Source: Streptomyces jeddahensis
GTDB lineage: Bacteria > Actinomycetota > Actinomycetes > Streptomycetales > Streptomycetaceae
Length of the DNA stretch: 64,000 bases
NCBI RefSeq assembly: GCF_001642995.1
Contig: NZ_LOHS01000086.1
Span: forward strand, 79,825-143,824
Direction of reading: 5' to 3'
Of the stretch, positions 7,985-15,549 are shown piece by piece. How positions within the stretch are numbered: the first letter of the stretch is position 1; every line of letters begins with the position of its first letter. The notes below the pieces were generated by a model that was not told the DNA's origin, did not search any database, and saw nothing but the letters and a program-made list of their open reading frames with translations. The translations under genes were made by a program, and so were the position numbers.

Positions 7985-9523
7985 GTGACAGACAGCAGGC
8001 ACAGGCACCGACGCCCCACGGCCGCTGTCGGTGCCGCCGTCGCCGGAGCCCTCCTCGCCGCGTGCAGCGGCGGGCCGGGGGGCTCCGGCGACGCCGCGCT
8101 GAAGGTGTCCACGACCACCGCGATCATCGCCGACCTCGTCGAGCAGGTCGGCGGCGACCGGGTGGACGTCACCTCGATCGTCCCGCATCACGGCGACCCG
8201 CACTCCTACGAGCCCAGTCCCGGGGACGCCTCGACCGTCGCGAAGTCGGACATCGTCTTCAGCAACGGGCTGTTGCTGGAGGAGCCCGGGATCACGAAGA
8301 TGATCCACAACAACACCCGCAAGGGGACCCCGAAGATCGCCATCAGCGAGAAGCTGGAGGAGTACGGGGGCACGGTCATCAAGCTCCAGGAGGACCTGGG
8401 GCTCGACGTGTTGTGGCTCGGCTGGGCCGTCGAGGGCGAGGTCGCCGGTGAGGGCTCGCAGGTGCGGGTCACCGCGACCGGCCTGGAAGGCCCCGGCGAC
8501 CTCCACGTCTACCTCACCGACACGCTCGGCACACCCAAGAGCTACATCGACTCCGCCGACGGCTTCGACGGCAAGGACTCCTTCACGCTGCCGCCTGAGG
8601 CCCACACCCACGTCAACTGGGCGTTCACCGAGCCCGGTACGTACCGGCTCACCGTCAAGGGGCAGACCGAGACCCTCGACGGCACGCGGACGGACGCGGG
8701 CGGCGGCACCATCACCTTCGCGGTGGGCGGCATGGGCGACCGCGGCGCCGAGGGCAGGACCCTCCTCGGCACCGGCCACGCCGACGTGACGCTGAACGCC
8801 GCGAAGGGGGAGGTGTCCGTACGGTCCGACGACCCGGAGACCGGGAAGCGGGAGCACCACGCGGCCGACGAGGTCGTGGTGTCCGTGCCCGACAAGGCGA
8901 AGGAGACCGTCCCCAAGGAGGACGCGTACCGCTTCCTCGGTAAGGCGGGCGACGACCTGTGGGTGCTGCCGCAGGCCGTCATCGGCAAGCACGTGCACGG
9001 CGACATGGACCCGCACGCCTGGGAGGACGTCGCCAACGCCGAGGCGTACGTGCGGCGCATCGAGGCCGAGCTCATCAAGGCGGACCCGGACGGCAGGGCG
9101 ACGTACCGCAAGAACGCCGCCGCCTACCTGAAGACGCTCGGAAAGCTCGACCAGGAGGTCGCGGCGAAGCTGGCGACGATCCCCGAGGCCAACCGCAAGC
9201 TGATCACCACGCACGACGCCTTCGGCTATCTGGCCAAGGCGTACGGCATGGAGATCGCCGGCTTCGTGGTGCCTGTGCCCAACCAGGAGCCGAGCGCGGC
9301 GGAGGTCGAACAACTCGGCGACACCATCCAGGACAAGGGGGTTCCCGCCGTCTTCCTGGAACCGAACCTCGCGGCACGCGCCGACGTGCTGCGCCGCGTG
9401 GCGGAGGACCAGGGCGTGGGGATCTGCACGATCTACGGCGACTCCTTCGACGACAAGATCCACGACTACGTCTCGATGATGCGGCACAACGCGAACGAGC
9501 TCGCGAAGTGCCTTGCGGGCTGA
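7985..9523 (+). CDS. Metal ABC transporter substrate-binding lipoprotein split by an inserted anchor-repeat domain
   Basis: ZnuA-type (cluster 9) solute-binding lipoprotein, 512 residues from the GTG at 7985 (AGAAGG ribosome site). Lipobox LLAAC near residue 27. The N-terminal lobe (about 35-135, with the ligand histidine in HGDPHSYEP) is interrupted by a roughly 195-residue surface-repeat domain (about 137-330: LGLDVLWLGWAVEGEV to DLWVLPQAV). The C-terminal part then resumes with MDPHAWEDV, TTHDAFGYLAKAYG and YGDSFDD. All four expected metal ligands (three His, one Asp) are present, so it should bind Zn or Mn. This architecture is known in TIGRFAMs as the anchored-repeat ABC substrate-binding protein. 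The insert matches the repeats of the neighbouring surface proteins. Confidence 0.9.
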   Translation: MTDSRHRHRRPTAAVGAAVAGALLAACSGGPGGSGDAALKVSTTTAIIADLVEQVGGDRVDVTSIVPHHGDPHSYEPSPGDASTVAKSDIVFSNGLLLEEPGITKMIHNNTRKGTPKIAISEKLEEYGGTVIKLQEDLGLDVLWLGWAVEGEVAGEGSQVRVTATGLEGPGDLHVYLTDTLGTPKSYIDSADGFDGKDSFTLPPEAHTHVNWAFTEPGTYRLTVKGQTETLDGTRTDAGGGTITFAVGGMGDRGAEGRTLLGTGHADVTLNAAKGEVSVRSDDPETGKREHHAADEVVVSVPDKAKETVPKEDAYRFLGKAGDDLWVLPQAVIGKHVHGDMDPHAWEDVANAEAYVRRIEAELIKADPDGRATYRKNAAAYLKTLGKLDQEVAAKLATIPEANRKLITTHDAFGYLAKAYGMEIAGFVVPVPNQEPSAAEVEQLGDTIQDKGVPAVFLEPNLAARADVLRRVAEDQGVGICTIYGDSFDDKIHDYVSMMRHNANELAKCLAG

Positions 9524-9598
9524 GCCCCGAGAGGTGCGTCCCGCGGCACGACGCCAAAGAACTCGGCGGAATTCGCACAACCAAGGAGGACTCGACCT

Positions 9599-11263
9599 GT
9601 GAAGGCCACAGCACCAACAAGGAGAAGCAGGGGACTGGCGGCGGGGCTGCTCGCCGCCGCGCTGCTGCCGGGGGGAGCCACGGCGATGGCGGCGACCGCC
9701 GCGCCGGAGGCCGATCCGGCGGCGCGGATCATCCTGGGGGAGGACGGGCTGGGCTTCGCGCCCGCGGCGGACCGGGACGCGCCCCGGGTCGTCGAGGTCG
9801 ACGACACGCATGCGACCGTCATACCGCGCGACGAGGCGTACGGCTTCCTCGGGGAGCCGGGCGCCTGGCACTGGGAGACGGCGGACGTTCCCTGGGACAC
9901 CACCGGCGTCGCGGCGGGAACGCTGGACGGTGACGGGGTGGATTGGTCGCTGACCGCCGTCGAGGGGCCGGGGGCCGTCCGAGCGTACGAGGTCGGGGCG
10001 GACGGCGAGCCGACGGTCCGCTTCGACAGCGCGGACGGGCTGCCCGACGTCCATCGGCTGCCCGTCGGCGAACAGGGCGGAATGCGCTGGTCGTTCGGCG
10101 CTCCGGGCACGTACCGGCTGACCTTCGGCGCGAGCGGCAGCACTGCCGAGGGCGAGGCGGTGCGCGCAGAGACGGTGTACGAGGTGCGCGTCGGTGACGC
10201 CGCCATCGCGGAGGCGGCGGACGGGGAGGCCGCCGCACCGAATCCGGCCGAGCCCGACGAGGCGCCCGCGGCCACTGGAGAGAGCGGTGGCGCCGTGGCC
10301 GCTCCTCAGCAGCCGGGGGCGGCCCCCGGGGCAGGCAGCGCCGGGGCCGCCGGGGCAGACGCCCTGACCCGCGAGCTGCCGGCCCGGACCGCCGCGGCGA
10401 GCGCAGCGGACGACACCGCCGTGTCGGAGAAGAAGGTGCTGGACGAGGGGCACCTCGACCTCGCGGCGCGCGTCGTCGACGGCAGGATGCAGATCCACAT
10501 CAAGGACGGCACGGTCGCCGGGAAGACGACCTGGCGGGAGCCCTCCTCGGTCGTACTGCACGTCAAGCCGGCCGCGAAGAAGGAGATCCCGGCCGCCGAG
10601 GACTTCGCCTTCCTCGGAAAGGCCGGAGACCCGGTCTGGCTGCTGGATCAGGTGCAGCAGGACGGACTGCTGTGGCCCGGCTGGTCGACGGAGAACATCG
10701 AGGCGGGCAAGACGAAGGGGGGCGTGGAGTTCAAGCTCGCCAAGGTCGAGGGGCCCGGCAACTTCGCGCTGTACAACTACGACGGCCTGTCCGGGGCGAC
10801 AGTCCGCTTCAACAGCGCGGACGGTGTGCCGGACTCCTTCGACGTGCCGCAGAACACCCATGCGCACGGAGGCTGGGCCTTCGGCAAGGAGGGCGTGTTC
10901 CGGCTGACGTTGACCATGACGGGCACCCTGGCGGACGGGACGAAGACCAGCGACACGGAGACGATCGCCTTCGCCGTCGGTGAGACCGACCCGAACTCCG
11001 TGAAGCCCGGCGACGGTTCGGGATCGGGGTCGGGTTCAGGGACCGGATCCGGTTCCGGGTCGGGGTCGGGCTCCGGGTCCGGCAGCGGCGGCTCGGGCTC
11101 CGGCGGCTCCAGAACCTCCGGTTCCGGTGACTCCGGGTCCATGGCCTCCACCGGCGCCGGCGCCCCCGCGCTCCTCGGCGCCACGGCCGCCGGACTGGCC
11201 GGTGCGGGCGTGGGCGCCCTGTGGCTGGCCCGCCGCCGCAGCGGCAGGGGCACTCCCGCATGA
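9599..11263 (+). CDS. Sortase-anchored surface protein with one divergent and one typical anchor-repeat domain
   Basis: 554-residue precursor, GTG start after a strong AGGAGGA site. Signal peptide to about residue 32. The N-terminal repeat (about 40-200) is divergent and lacks the HAHxxW histidines (GEQGGMRWSF instead). The second (about 281-465, DEGHLDLAARVVDG to FAVGETDP) is typical with NTHAHGGWAF. A pure Gly/Ser linker (about 473-510) precedes MASTG at 515-519, a hydrophobic helix and ARRRS, a variant LAXTG anchor with Met at the first position. It follows the binding-protein gene in the same operon and overlaps the ATPase gene by 4 bp. Its loss of repeat histidines in one domain suggests divided roles. 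Confidence 0.85.
   Translation: MKATAPTRRSRGLAAGLLAAALLPGGATAMAATAAPEADPAARIILGEDGLGFAPAADRDAPRVVEVDDTHATVIPRDEAYGFLGEPGAWHWETADVPWDTTGVAAGTLDGDGVDWSLTAVEGPGAVRAYEVGADGEPTVRFDSADGLPDVHRLPVGEQGGMRWSFGAPGTYRLTFGASGSTAEGEAVRAETVYEVRVGDAAIAEAADGEAAAPNPAEPDEAPAATGESGGAVAAPQQPGAAPGAGSAGAAGADALTRELPARTAAASAADDTAVSEKKVLDEGHLDLAARVVDGRMQIHIKDGTVAGKTTWREPSSVVLHVKPAAKKEIPAAEDFAFLGKAGDPVWLLDQVQQDGLLWPGWSTENIEAGKTKGGVEFKLAKVEGPGNFALYNYDGLSGATVRFNSADGVPDSFDVPQNTHAHGGWAFGKEGVFRLTLTMTGTLADGTKTSDTETIAFAVGETDPNSVKPGDGSGSGSGSGTGSGSGSGSGSGSGSGGSGSGGSRTSGSGDSGSMASTGAGAPALLGATAAGLAGAGVGALWLARRRSGRGTPA
11015..11118 (+). repeat. Gly-Ser-coding hexamer microsatellite
   Basis: About 17 imperfect tandem copies of GGNTCN/GGGTCG-like hexamers encode the GS linker of the preceding surface protein. 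Prone to length change by slippage, which would alter how far the repeat domain sits from the wall. Confidence 0.7.
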
Positions 11264-12138
11264 CAGGCACCGAGACCGGGAGCGGAAACCGCACCGGGAC
11301 CGAGACCGGGACACAGATCAGGGCCGGCACCGGGGCCGAGAACGGGCCCCCGGCCGAGACCCAGACCGAGACAGGGCCCGGGACCGGGAGCCGGGCCGAG
11401 ACCGGCACCACCATCGAATCCCTCCTCCGCGTGGAGTCCGCGTCCGTCACCCTCGGCGGCAGGCCGGCGCTGGAAGACGCCTCGCTCACCGTGGACCCCG
11501 GGGAGCTGGTCGGCCTGATCGGACCCAACGGAGCGGGCAAGACGACCCTGCTGCGGGCCGTACTCGGCCTCGTCCCTCTCGCCTCCGGCCGGGTGCGCCG
11601 CCCCTCGGGTCACCCCGTCGGCTACGTGCCGCAGCGGCACGAGTTCGCCTGGGACTTCCCCATCGACATCGCGGGGTCGGTGATGTCCGGCCGTACCCGC
11701 TCCATCGGCTGGCTGCGCCGCCCCCGGGCCGCCGACCGGGAGGCCGTCGACCGGGCGCTGGAGCTCGCCGGACTGACCGAGCTGCGCCGCCGCCCCATCG
11801 GTGAGCTCTCGGGCGGCCAGCGCCAGCGCGTCCTGGTGGCGCGCGCACTGGCCGCCGAACCCGGACTCCTCCTGCTGGACGAGCCGTTCACCGGGGTGGA
11901 CGTACCCACCCAGGAGCATCTCAACGAGCTGTTCCGACGGCTGGCCGGCGAAGGCAAGGCGCTGCTGATGACCACGCACGACCTGGCGGCGGCAGCCCGC
12001 ACCTGTCACCGGGTGGTACTGATCAACCGCACGGTCGTCGCGGAGGGCGGCCCCGAGCTGCTGGCCGACTCGGAGCAGATGCTGCGCGCCTTCGGTCTTC
12101 ACCGGGCGGCGACGGCGGCCGGGGCGGTGGCGGCGTGA
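11260..12138 (+). CDS. Anchored-repeat-type ABC transporter, ATP-binding subunit (metal family)
   Basis: 292-residue ATPase that would power the importer made with the permease just downstream and the split binding lipoprotein. Walker A GPNGAGKTT at about 88-96, Q-loop VPQRHEFAWDFP, signature LSGGQRQR at about 183, Walker B LLLLDEP and switch histidine TTHDL. The ATG overlaps the previous stop (ATGA), so translation is coupled. Odd feature: the first about 55 residues are low-complexity Thr/Glu/Gly (TETG, GTETG repeats), not part of the ABC fold. A later GTG near 11429 would remove them but has no better ribosome site. Belongs to the ZnuC-like group by sequence. Confidence 0.9.
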   Translation: MTGTETGSGNRTGTETGTQIRAGTGAENGPPAETQTETGPGTGSRAETGTTIESLLRVESASVTLGGRPALEDASLTVDPGELVGLIGPNGAGKTTLLRAVLGLVPLASGRVRRPSGHPVGYVPQRHEFAWDFPIDIAGSVMSGRTRSIGWLRRPRAADREAVDRALELAGLTELRRRPIGELSGGQRQRVLVARALAAEPGLLLLDEPFTGVDVPTQEHLNELFRRLAGEGKALLMTTHDLAAAARTCHRVVLINRTVVAEGGPELLADSEQMLRAFGLHRAATAAGAVAA

Positions 12139-13037
12139 TCGAGTTCCTGCTGGACCCCTGGGATCTCCCGTTCATGCAGCGGGCGTTCGCGGTCGCCGCC
12201 GTCACGGGCCTGGTCTGCGGGGTGGTCGGCGTCTTCGTCGTGCTGCGCGGCATGGCCTTCATCGGTGACGCGGTCGCCCACTCGGCCTTCCCCGGGGTGG
12301 CGCTCGCCTACACCTTCAACGGCAATCTGCTGCTGGGCGGCGCGGCGGCGGGCATCGTCACCGCCGTCGGCATCGCGTTCGTCTCGCAGAACCGCCGCCT
12401 GAAGGAGGACACCGTCATCGGGGTCTTCTTCGCCTTCGCCTTCGGACTCGGCATCGTGCTGGTCTCGACACGCGACACCTGGACCACAGACCTGTCGTCG
12501 TTCCTGTTCGGGCAGGTACTGGCGGTGAGCTCCGGCGACGTGTGGACGGCCGCGGCGTTCGGGGCCGTGCTGGTCACGGTGGTGCTGGCCCTGCGCAAGG
12601 AACTGGTGGCCGTCAGCCTGGACCGGGAGACGGCGCGCGCCGCCGGTCTGCCGGTCTTCCGGCTCGACGTCACCCTCTACGTCGTCGTGACGGCAACGAT
12701 CGTGATGTCACTGGAGGCGGTCGGCAACGTCCTCGTGCTGGCGCTGATGATCACCCCGGCGGCGACGGCCCGGATGCTGACCGAGCGACTCGGCACGATG
12801 ACGCTGCTGGCGTCGGGCATCGGCTGCGCGGGCAGCATGGCCGGGCTGTACGTGAGTTACAGCTACGACCTGGCGGCCGGCGGCTCCATCGTCGTCGTCC
12901 TGACGTCGGTGTTCGCCCTGGTCTGGCTGCTCGCGCCGCGCCACGGCCTGCTGACCCGCGCCCTGCGCCGCACGACAGATGCGCCTCGGGTCAGTCCGCC
13001 GGCAGAGATCCCCGCCGCGACAGCAGGAACTCCTTGA
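12135..13037 (+). CDS. Anchored-repeat-type ABC transporter, permease subunit (ABC-3 / ZnuB-like)
   Basis: 300-residue integral membrane protein of the ABC-3 metal permease family: starts MIEFLLDPWDLPFMQRA, has the hallmark VVLRGMAFIGDAVAHSAFPGVA segment near residues 35-56, and about eight further hydrophobic helices. GTG start overlaps the ATPase stop (GTGA). It closes the six-gene operon. The C-terminal tail after ALVWLLAPRHGLL is polar and cytosolic. By family it would carry Zn(II) or Mn(II). The Zur box at the operon head favours zinc. Confidence 0.9.
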   Translation: MIEFLLDPWDLPFMQRAFAVAAVTGLVCGVVGVFVVLRGMAFIGDAVAHSAFPGVALAYTFNGNLLLGGAAAGIVTAVGIAFVSQNRRLKEDTVIGVFFAFAFGLGIVLVSTRDTWTTDLSSFLFGQVLAVSSGDVWTAAAFGAVLVTVVLALRKELVAVSLDRETARAAGLPVFRLDVTLYVVVTATIVMSLEAVGNVLVLALMITPAATARMLTERLGTMTLLASGIGCAGSMAGLYVSYSYDLAAGGSIVVVLTSVFALVWLLAPRHGLLTRALRRTTDAPRVSPPAEIPAATAGTP

Positions 13038-13093
13038 ACGCGGCGCCGTACGCAACCAATTCCACTATTGGCTAGTGCCGGAGCGCCCGGTGC

Positions 13094-13768
13094 ATGTCCA
13101 CGACCTCGGAAGAGTGGCTGATGGAAATCGATCACGTGGTGCTGGCAGCCCGGACCAAGGCCGACGCCGAACAGGCGTTCAGCCGGGCTGGACTGGGTAT
13201 CGCACGCGGCCGAACCATTCCCGGCGTCGGGCTGTCCAACCTCGTCGTACCGCTGGGGCAGGCACTGCTGGAGATCACCTACCCGAACGGTGAACTTGCC
13301 GCGCCAGGCGCGCCGCCGCTTCTCGAGATCCACAGAAGGGCCCTCGCAGCGCACCCCTCGGAGCCCTTGGTCCCGGTGGCCTGGCTGGTGCTGGTAGAGG
13401 ACGAGCAACGCCTGCGCGAACTCGCCGCCGAAAACCATGCGCCCGTGACCGAGTCGCCAGCGGAAGGCCCCGGATTCCCGCCGTACACGCTGGCGGGATT
13501 CGGCGTGACCTTCGACCGGCCGTGGCTGCCCTATCTCATCCACTGGCCGGTGCCGGAGGCCGAACGTCCCGCTGCGCTCAGCGCCCCACACCGACGCCAG
13601 CCCACCGGCATCACCAGCATCCTCGTGGCCGGCCCGGCCGATGACATTCAGCGCTGGTGCGGCGGGCGGCCCCCCGGTCTGCACACCGTGCCCGGCACTG
13701 CGGGCCCGCTGCGGTTCGAGGTCGGCTTCGTCGATGGAACGTCCCTCACGCTGGGGATCACCGGCTAG
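13094..13768 (+). CDS. Glyoxalase-like / VOC-fold protein
   Basis: 224-residue cytosolic protein that looks like the glyoxalase-like VOC group: IDHVVLAARTKADAEQAF at the start, a second half-module around GITSILVAGPADD, and FEVGFVDGTSLTLGITG at the end. Metal-binding residues of true glyoxalases are not clearly conserved (HVV at the front only). It starts 57 bp after the permease gene without an obvious ribosome site and may be read from the same transcript. No link to zinc can be shown. It could be a dioxygenase- or resistance-type VOC protein. Confidence 0.65.
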   Translation: MSTTSEEWLMEIDHVVLAARTKADAEQAFSRAGLGIARGRTIPGVGLSNLVVPLGQALLEITYPNGELAAPGAPPLLEIHRRALAAHPSEPLVPVAWLVLVEDEQRLRELAAENHAPVTESPAEGPGFPPYTLAGFGVTFDRPWLPYLIHWPVPEAERPAALSAPHRRQPTGITSILVAGPADDIQRWCGGRPPGLHTVPGTAGPLRFEVGFVDGTSLTLGITG

Positions 13769-13771
13769 ATT

Positions 13772-13864
13772 CTGGCAGCCGGCCGGGCCGGGCACCGCGT
13801 GGGCTATCTGCCGCAGCGCCGATCCTTCGACGCGTCGCTGCGGATCCTGGGCCGGTACATGTGA
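13772..13864 (+). pseudogene. Remnant of a metal-type ABC ATPase
   Basis: In the frame of, and directly after, the VOC stop codon, the sequence translates as AAGRAGHRVGYLPQRRSFD and then ASLRILGRYM before a TGA. The VGYLPQRRSFDASLRI part is the Q-loop region of an actinobacterial metal ABC ATPase (compare VGYVPQRHEFAWDFP in the gene at 11260). Neither Walker A nor signature is nearby, so this is a roughly 30-codon fragment of a lost gene. Confidence 0.65.
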
Positions 13865-13912
13865 CAGCGCCACGTGAGCACCGTGGTCACGAGCCATGAC
13901 GGGGCGGTCATG

Positions 13913-14656
13913 TCACGCCGGTTGCCAGATCTGGGCGAGTGTCGAGGGGGTGAGGAGCTGCTCGGGGCGCCCCTGTCCCACCAGGTGACCGTCGCGGAGC
14001 AGGAGGCAGGCGTCCGCCGAGCGCGCGGCTTCCAGGTCGTGCGTGGCCTGGACGACGGTCACTCCGTCGGCGACCAGCTCCGTCAGCAGCGCCGCGATCC
14101 GCTCCCTTGCCTCGGTGTCGAGTCCCGTGGTCGGTTCGTCCAGCAGCAGCAGGTCCGACTGCTGGGCCAGCCCTTGGGCGATCAGGGCGCGCTGCCTCTG
14201 TCCGCCGGACAGTTCCCCGAGCTGACGGGTGGCGAGGTCGGTGATGCCCAGTCGCTCCATGGCGGTGTCCACGGTGGCGCGGTCCTGCCGGGTCAGCCGG
14301 CGCCACGGCCCGCGCTCGCCCCAGCGCCCCATCTCCACCGTCTGCCTGACCGTCAACGGCAGTGCGTCACCGACGGCCCCGCGCTGTGGGACGAACGCCG
14401 GCGGCCGGTCGCCGGCGTGGCGGAGCTCGCCTGATGTGGGTTGGATCACACCGGCCAGGACTCCGAGCAGGGTGGACTTCCCGCTTCCGTTCGGGCCGAC
14501 GAGCGCCGTGATGGCCAACGCCCGTATTTCGCCGTCGAGTTGGTGGAGGACGGGGCGGCCGGGGTAGCCGGCGGAGAGCTCCGTGAAGCGGACGCGGAGC
14601 GTGCTGTCCCCGGCGATGGCGGGAGGGGGCGCCTGTGTTTTGAACATGATTTTCAT
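13913..14656 (-). CDS. aztA: Zinc ABC transporter ATP-binding protein, AztA-like
   Basis: 247-residue ATPase. Walker A GPNGSGKST at 54-62, Q-loop VPQRGAVGDALPLTV, signature LSGGQRQR at about 148, Walker B LLLLDEP, switch histidine ATHDLEAA. Divergent from the permease gene at 14671. Its first ATG (14656) lies inside the Zur box, with a second ATG three codons later, so the transcript is probably leaderless or starts slightly downstream. It belongs with the permease, binding protein and AztD-like genes on the other strand. The name rests on this gene context and general similarity to the AztABCD system described in Paracoccus. Confidence 0.85.
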   Translation of the reverse strand: MKIMFKTQAPPPAIAGDSTLRVRFTELSAGYPGRPVLHQLDGEIRALAITALVGPNGSGKSTLLGVLAGVIQPTSGELRHAGDRPPAFVPQRGAVGDALPLTVRQTVEMGRWGERGPWRRLTRQDRATVDTAMERLGITDLATRQLGELSGGQRQRALIAQGLAQQSDLLLLDEPTTGLDTEARERIAALLTELVADGVTVVQATHDLEAARSADACLLLRDGHLVGQGRPEQLLTPSTLAQIWQPA

Positions 14657-14660
14657 TGTA
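14641..14660. promoter_or_regulatory. Candidate Zur box in the divergent aztA/aztB promoter
   Basis: TGAACATGATTTTCATTGTA is the best Zur-like sequence in the window (ATGATTTTCAT core). It covers the first codons of the minus-strand ATPase and ends 10 bp before the permease ATG, so one bound repressor could silence both arms. Confidence 0.75.
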
Positions 14661-14670
14661 GTGTGCTCGT

Positions 14671-15528
14671 ATGGAGTGGTTGACGGGCCCCTTCGAGGTG
14701 ACCTTCGTGCAAAGGGCCCTGTGGGGCGGGATGTTGGTGTCGGCGATCTGCGCCCTGGCCGGCACCTGGGTGGTGCTCAGGGGGATGGCCTTCCTCGGCG
14801 ACGCCATGTCCCACGGGCTGCTGCCCGGAGTCGCGCTCGCCGCGCTGTTCGGCGGCAACCTGCTCGTGGGGGCGCTGCTGAGCGCGGCCGTCATGACAGC
14901 CGGCGTCACCGCCCTCGGCCGCACCCCGAGGCTGTCCCAGGACACCGGTATCGGCCTGCTGTTCGTGGGAATGCTCTCGCTCGGCGTCATCATCGTCTCG
15001 CGCTCGCAGTCCTTCGCGGTCGACCTGACGGGGTTCCTCTTCGGCGACGTACTCGCCGTCCGTGAACAGGACCTGGTGCTGCTGGGCGGGGCGCTGCTGC
15101 TGGCGCTGGCCGTCTCGGTTCTCGGCCACCGGGCCTTCCTCGCCCTGGCGTTCGACCCGCGCAAGGCCCGGACGCTCGGCCTGCGCCCTCGCCTCACTCA
15201 CGCCGTGCTGCTCGGCCTGCTGGCGCTGGCCATCGTCTCCTCCTTCCACATCGTGGGGACGCTGCTCGTGCTGGGTCTGCTCATCGCTCCGCCCGCGGCC
15301 GCGTTGCCCTGGGCGCGCAGTGTGCGGGGCGTCATGGTCCTCGCGGCGCTGCTCGGCATCACCGCCACTTTCTGCGGCCTGCTGCTGTCCTGGCACCTGA
15401 GCACCGCGGCCGGCGCGACCGTCTCGGCCCTCGCGGTGGTCCTGTTCTTCCTCTCCCACCTGGCATCCGGTCTCCGTCACCACCGCCGTGCGCGCCTCGC
15501 CGGTGCTCACGCCGCGGCAACCGACTGA
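14671..15528 (+). CDS. aztB: Zinc ABC transporter permease, AztB-like (ABC-3 family)
   Basis: 285-residue membrane protein with about eight helices. The ABC-3 signature WVVLRGMAFLGDAMSHGLLPGVA lies at about 30-52, and LVLGLLIAPPAAALPWARS near 210-228 is the usual late helix. It pairs with the divergent ATPase. The ATG follows only about 10 bp after the Zur box and there is no ribosome site, consistent with a leaderless message. A C-terminal basic tail (HHRRARL) is cytosolic. Head of a four-gene run with the two AztD-like genes and aztC. Confidence 0.88.
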   Translation: MEWLTGPFEVTFVQRALWGGMLVSAICALAGTWVVLRGMAFLGDAMSHGLLPGVALAALFGGNLLVGALLSAAVMTAGVTALGRTPRLSQDTGIGLLFVGMLSLGVIIVSRSQSFAVDLTGFLFGDVLAVREQDLVLLGGALLLALAVSVLGHRAFLALAFDPRKARTLGLRPRLTHAVLLGLLALAIVSSFHIVGTLLVLGLLIAPPAAALPWARSVRGVMVLAALLGITATFCGLLLSWHLSTAAGATVSALAVVLFFLSHLASGLRHHRRARLAGAHAAATD

Positions 15529-15549
15529 AAGAAACCTGAGGCGGTCCCT

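Noticed and set aside
5366..10867. 1833-codon open frame on the minus strand
   Set aside because: Antisense to five well-supported surface and transporter genes. Composition is Arg/Gly/Val-rich with no domain, an effect of GC-rich third positions in the real genes.
819..11263. The class F sortase as the enzyme that anchors the LASTG/MASTG proteins
   Set aside because: LAXTG-type signals are the known substrate of class E sortases; the class F gene is separated by two terminators and is not linked by evidence.
11015..11410. Short repeats that could suggest a CRISPR array or minisatellite element
   Set aside because: They are in-frame Gly/Ser and Thr/Glu/Gly codons of two genes, with no spacers or cas genes.
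13878..13915. CATGAC...GTCATG palindrome after the ABC remnant as a transposon end
   Set aside because: Arms of only six bases, no transposase and no flanking target duplication seen.
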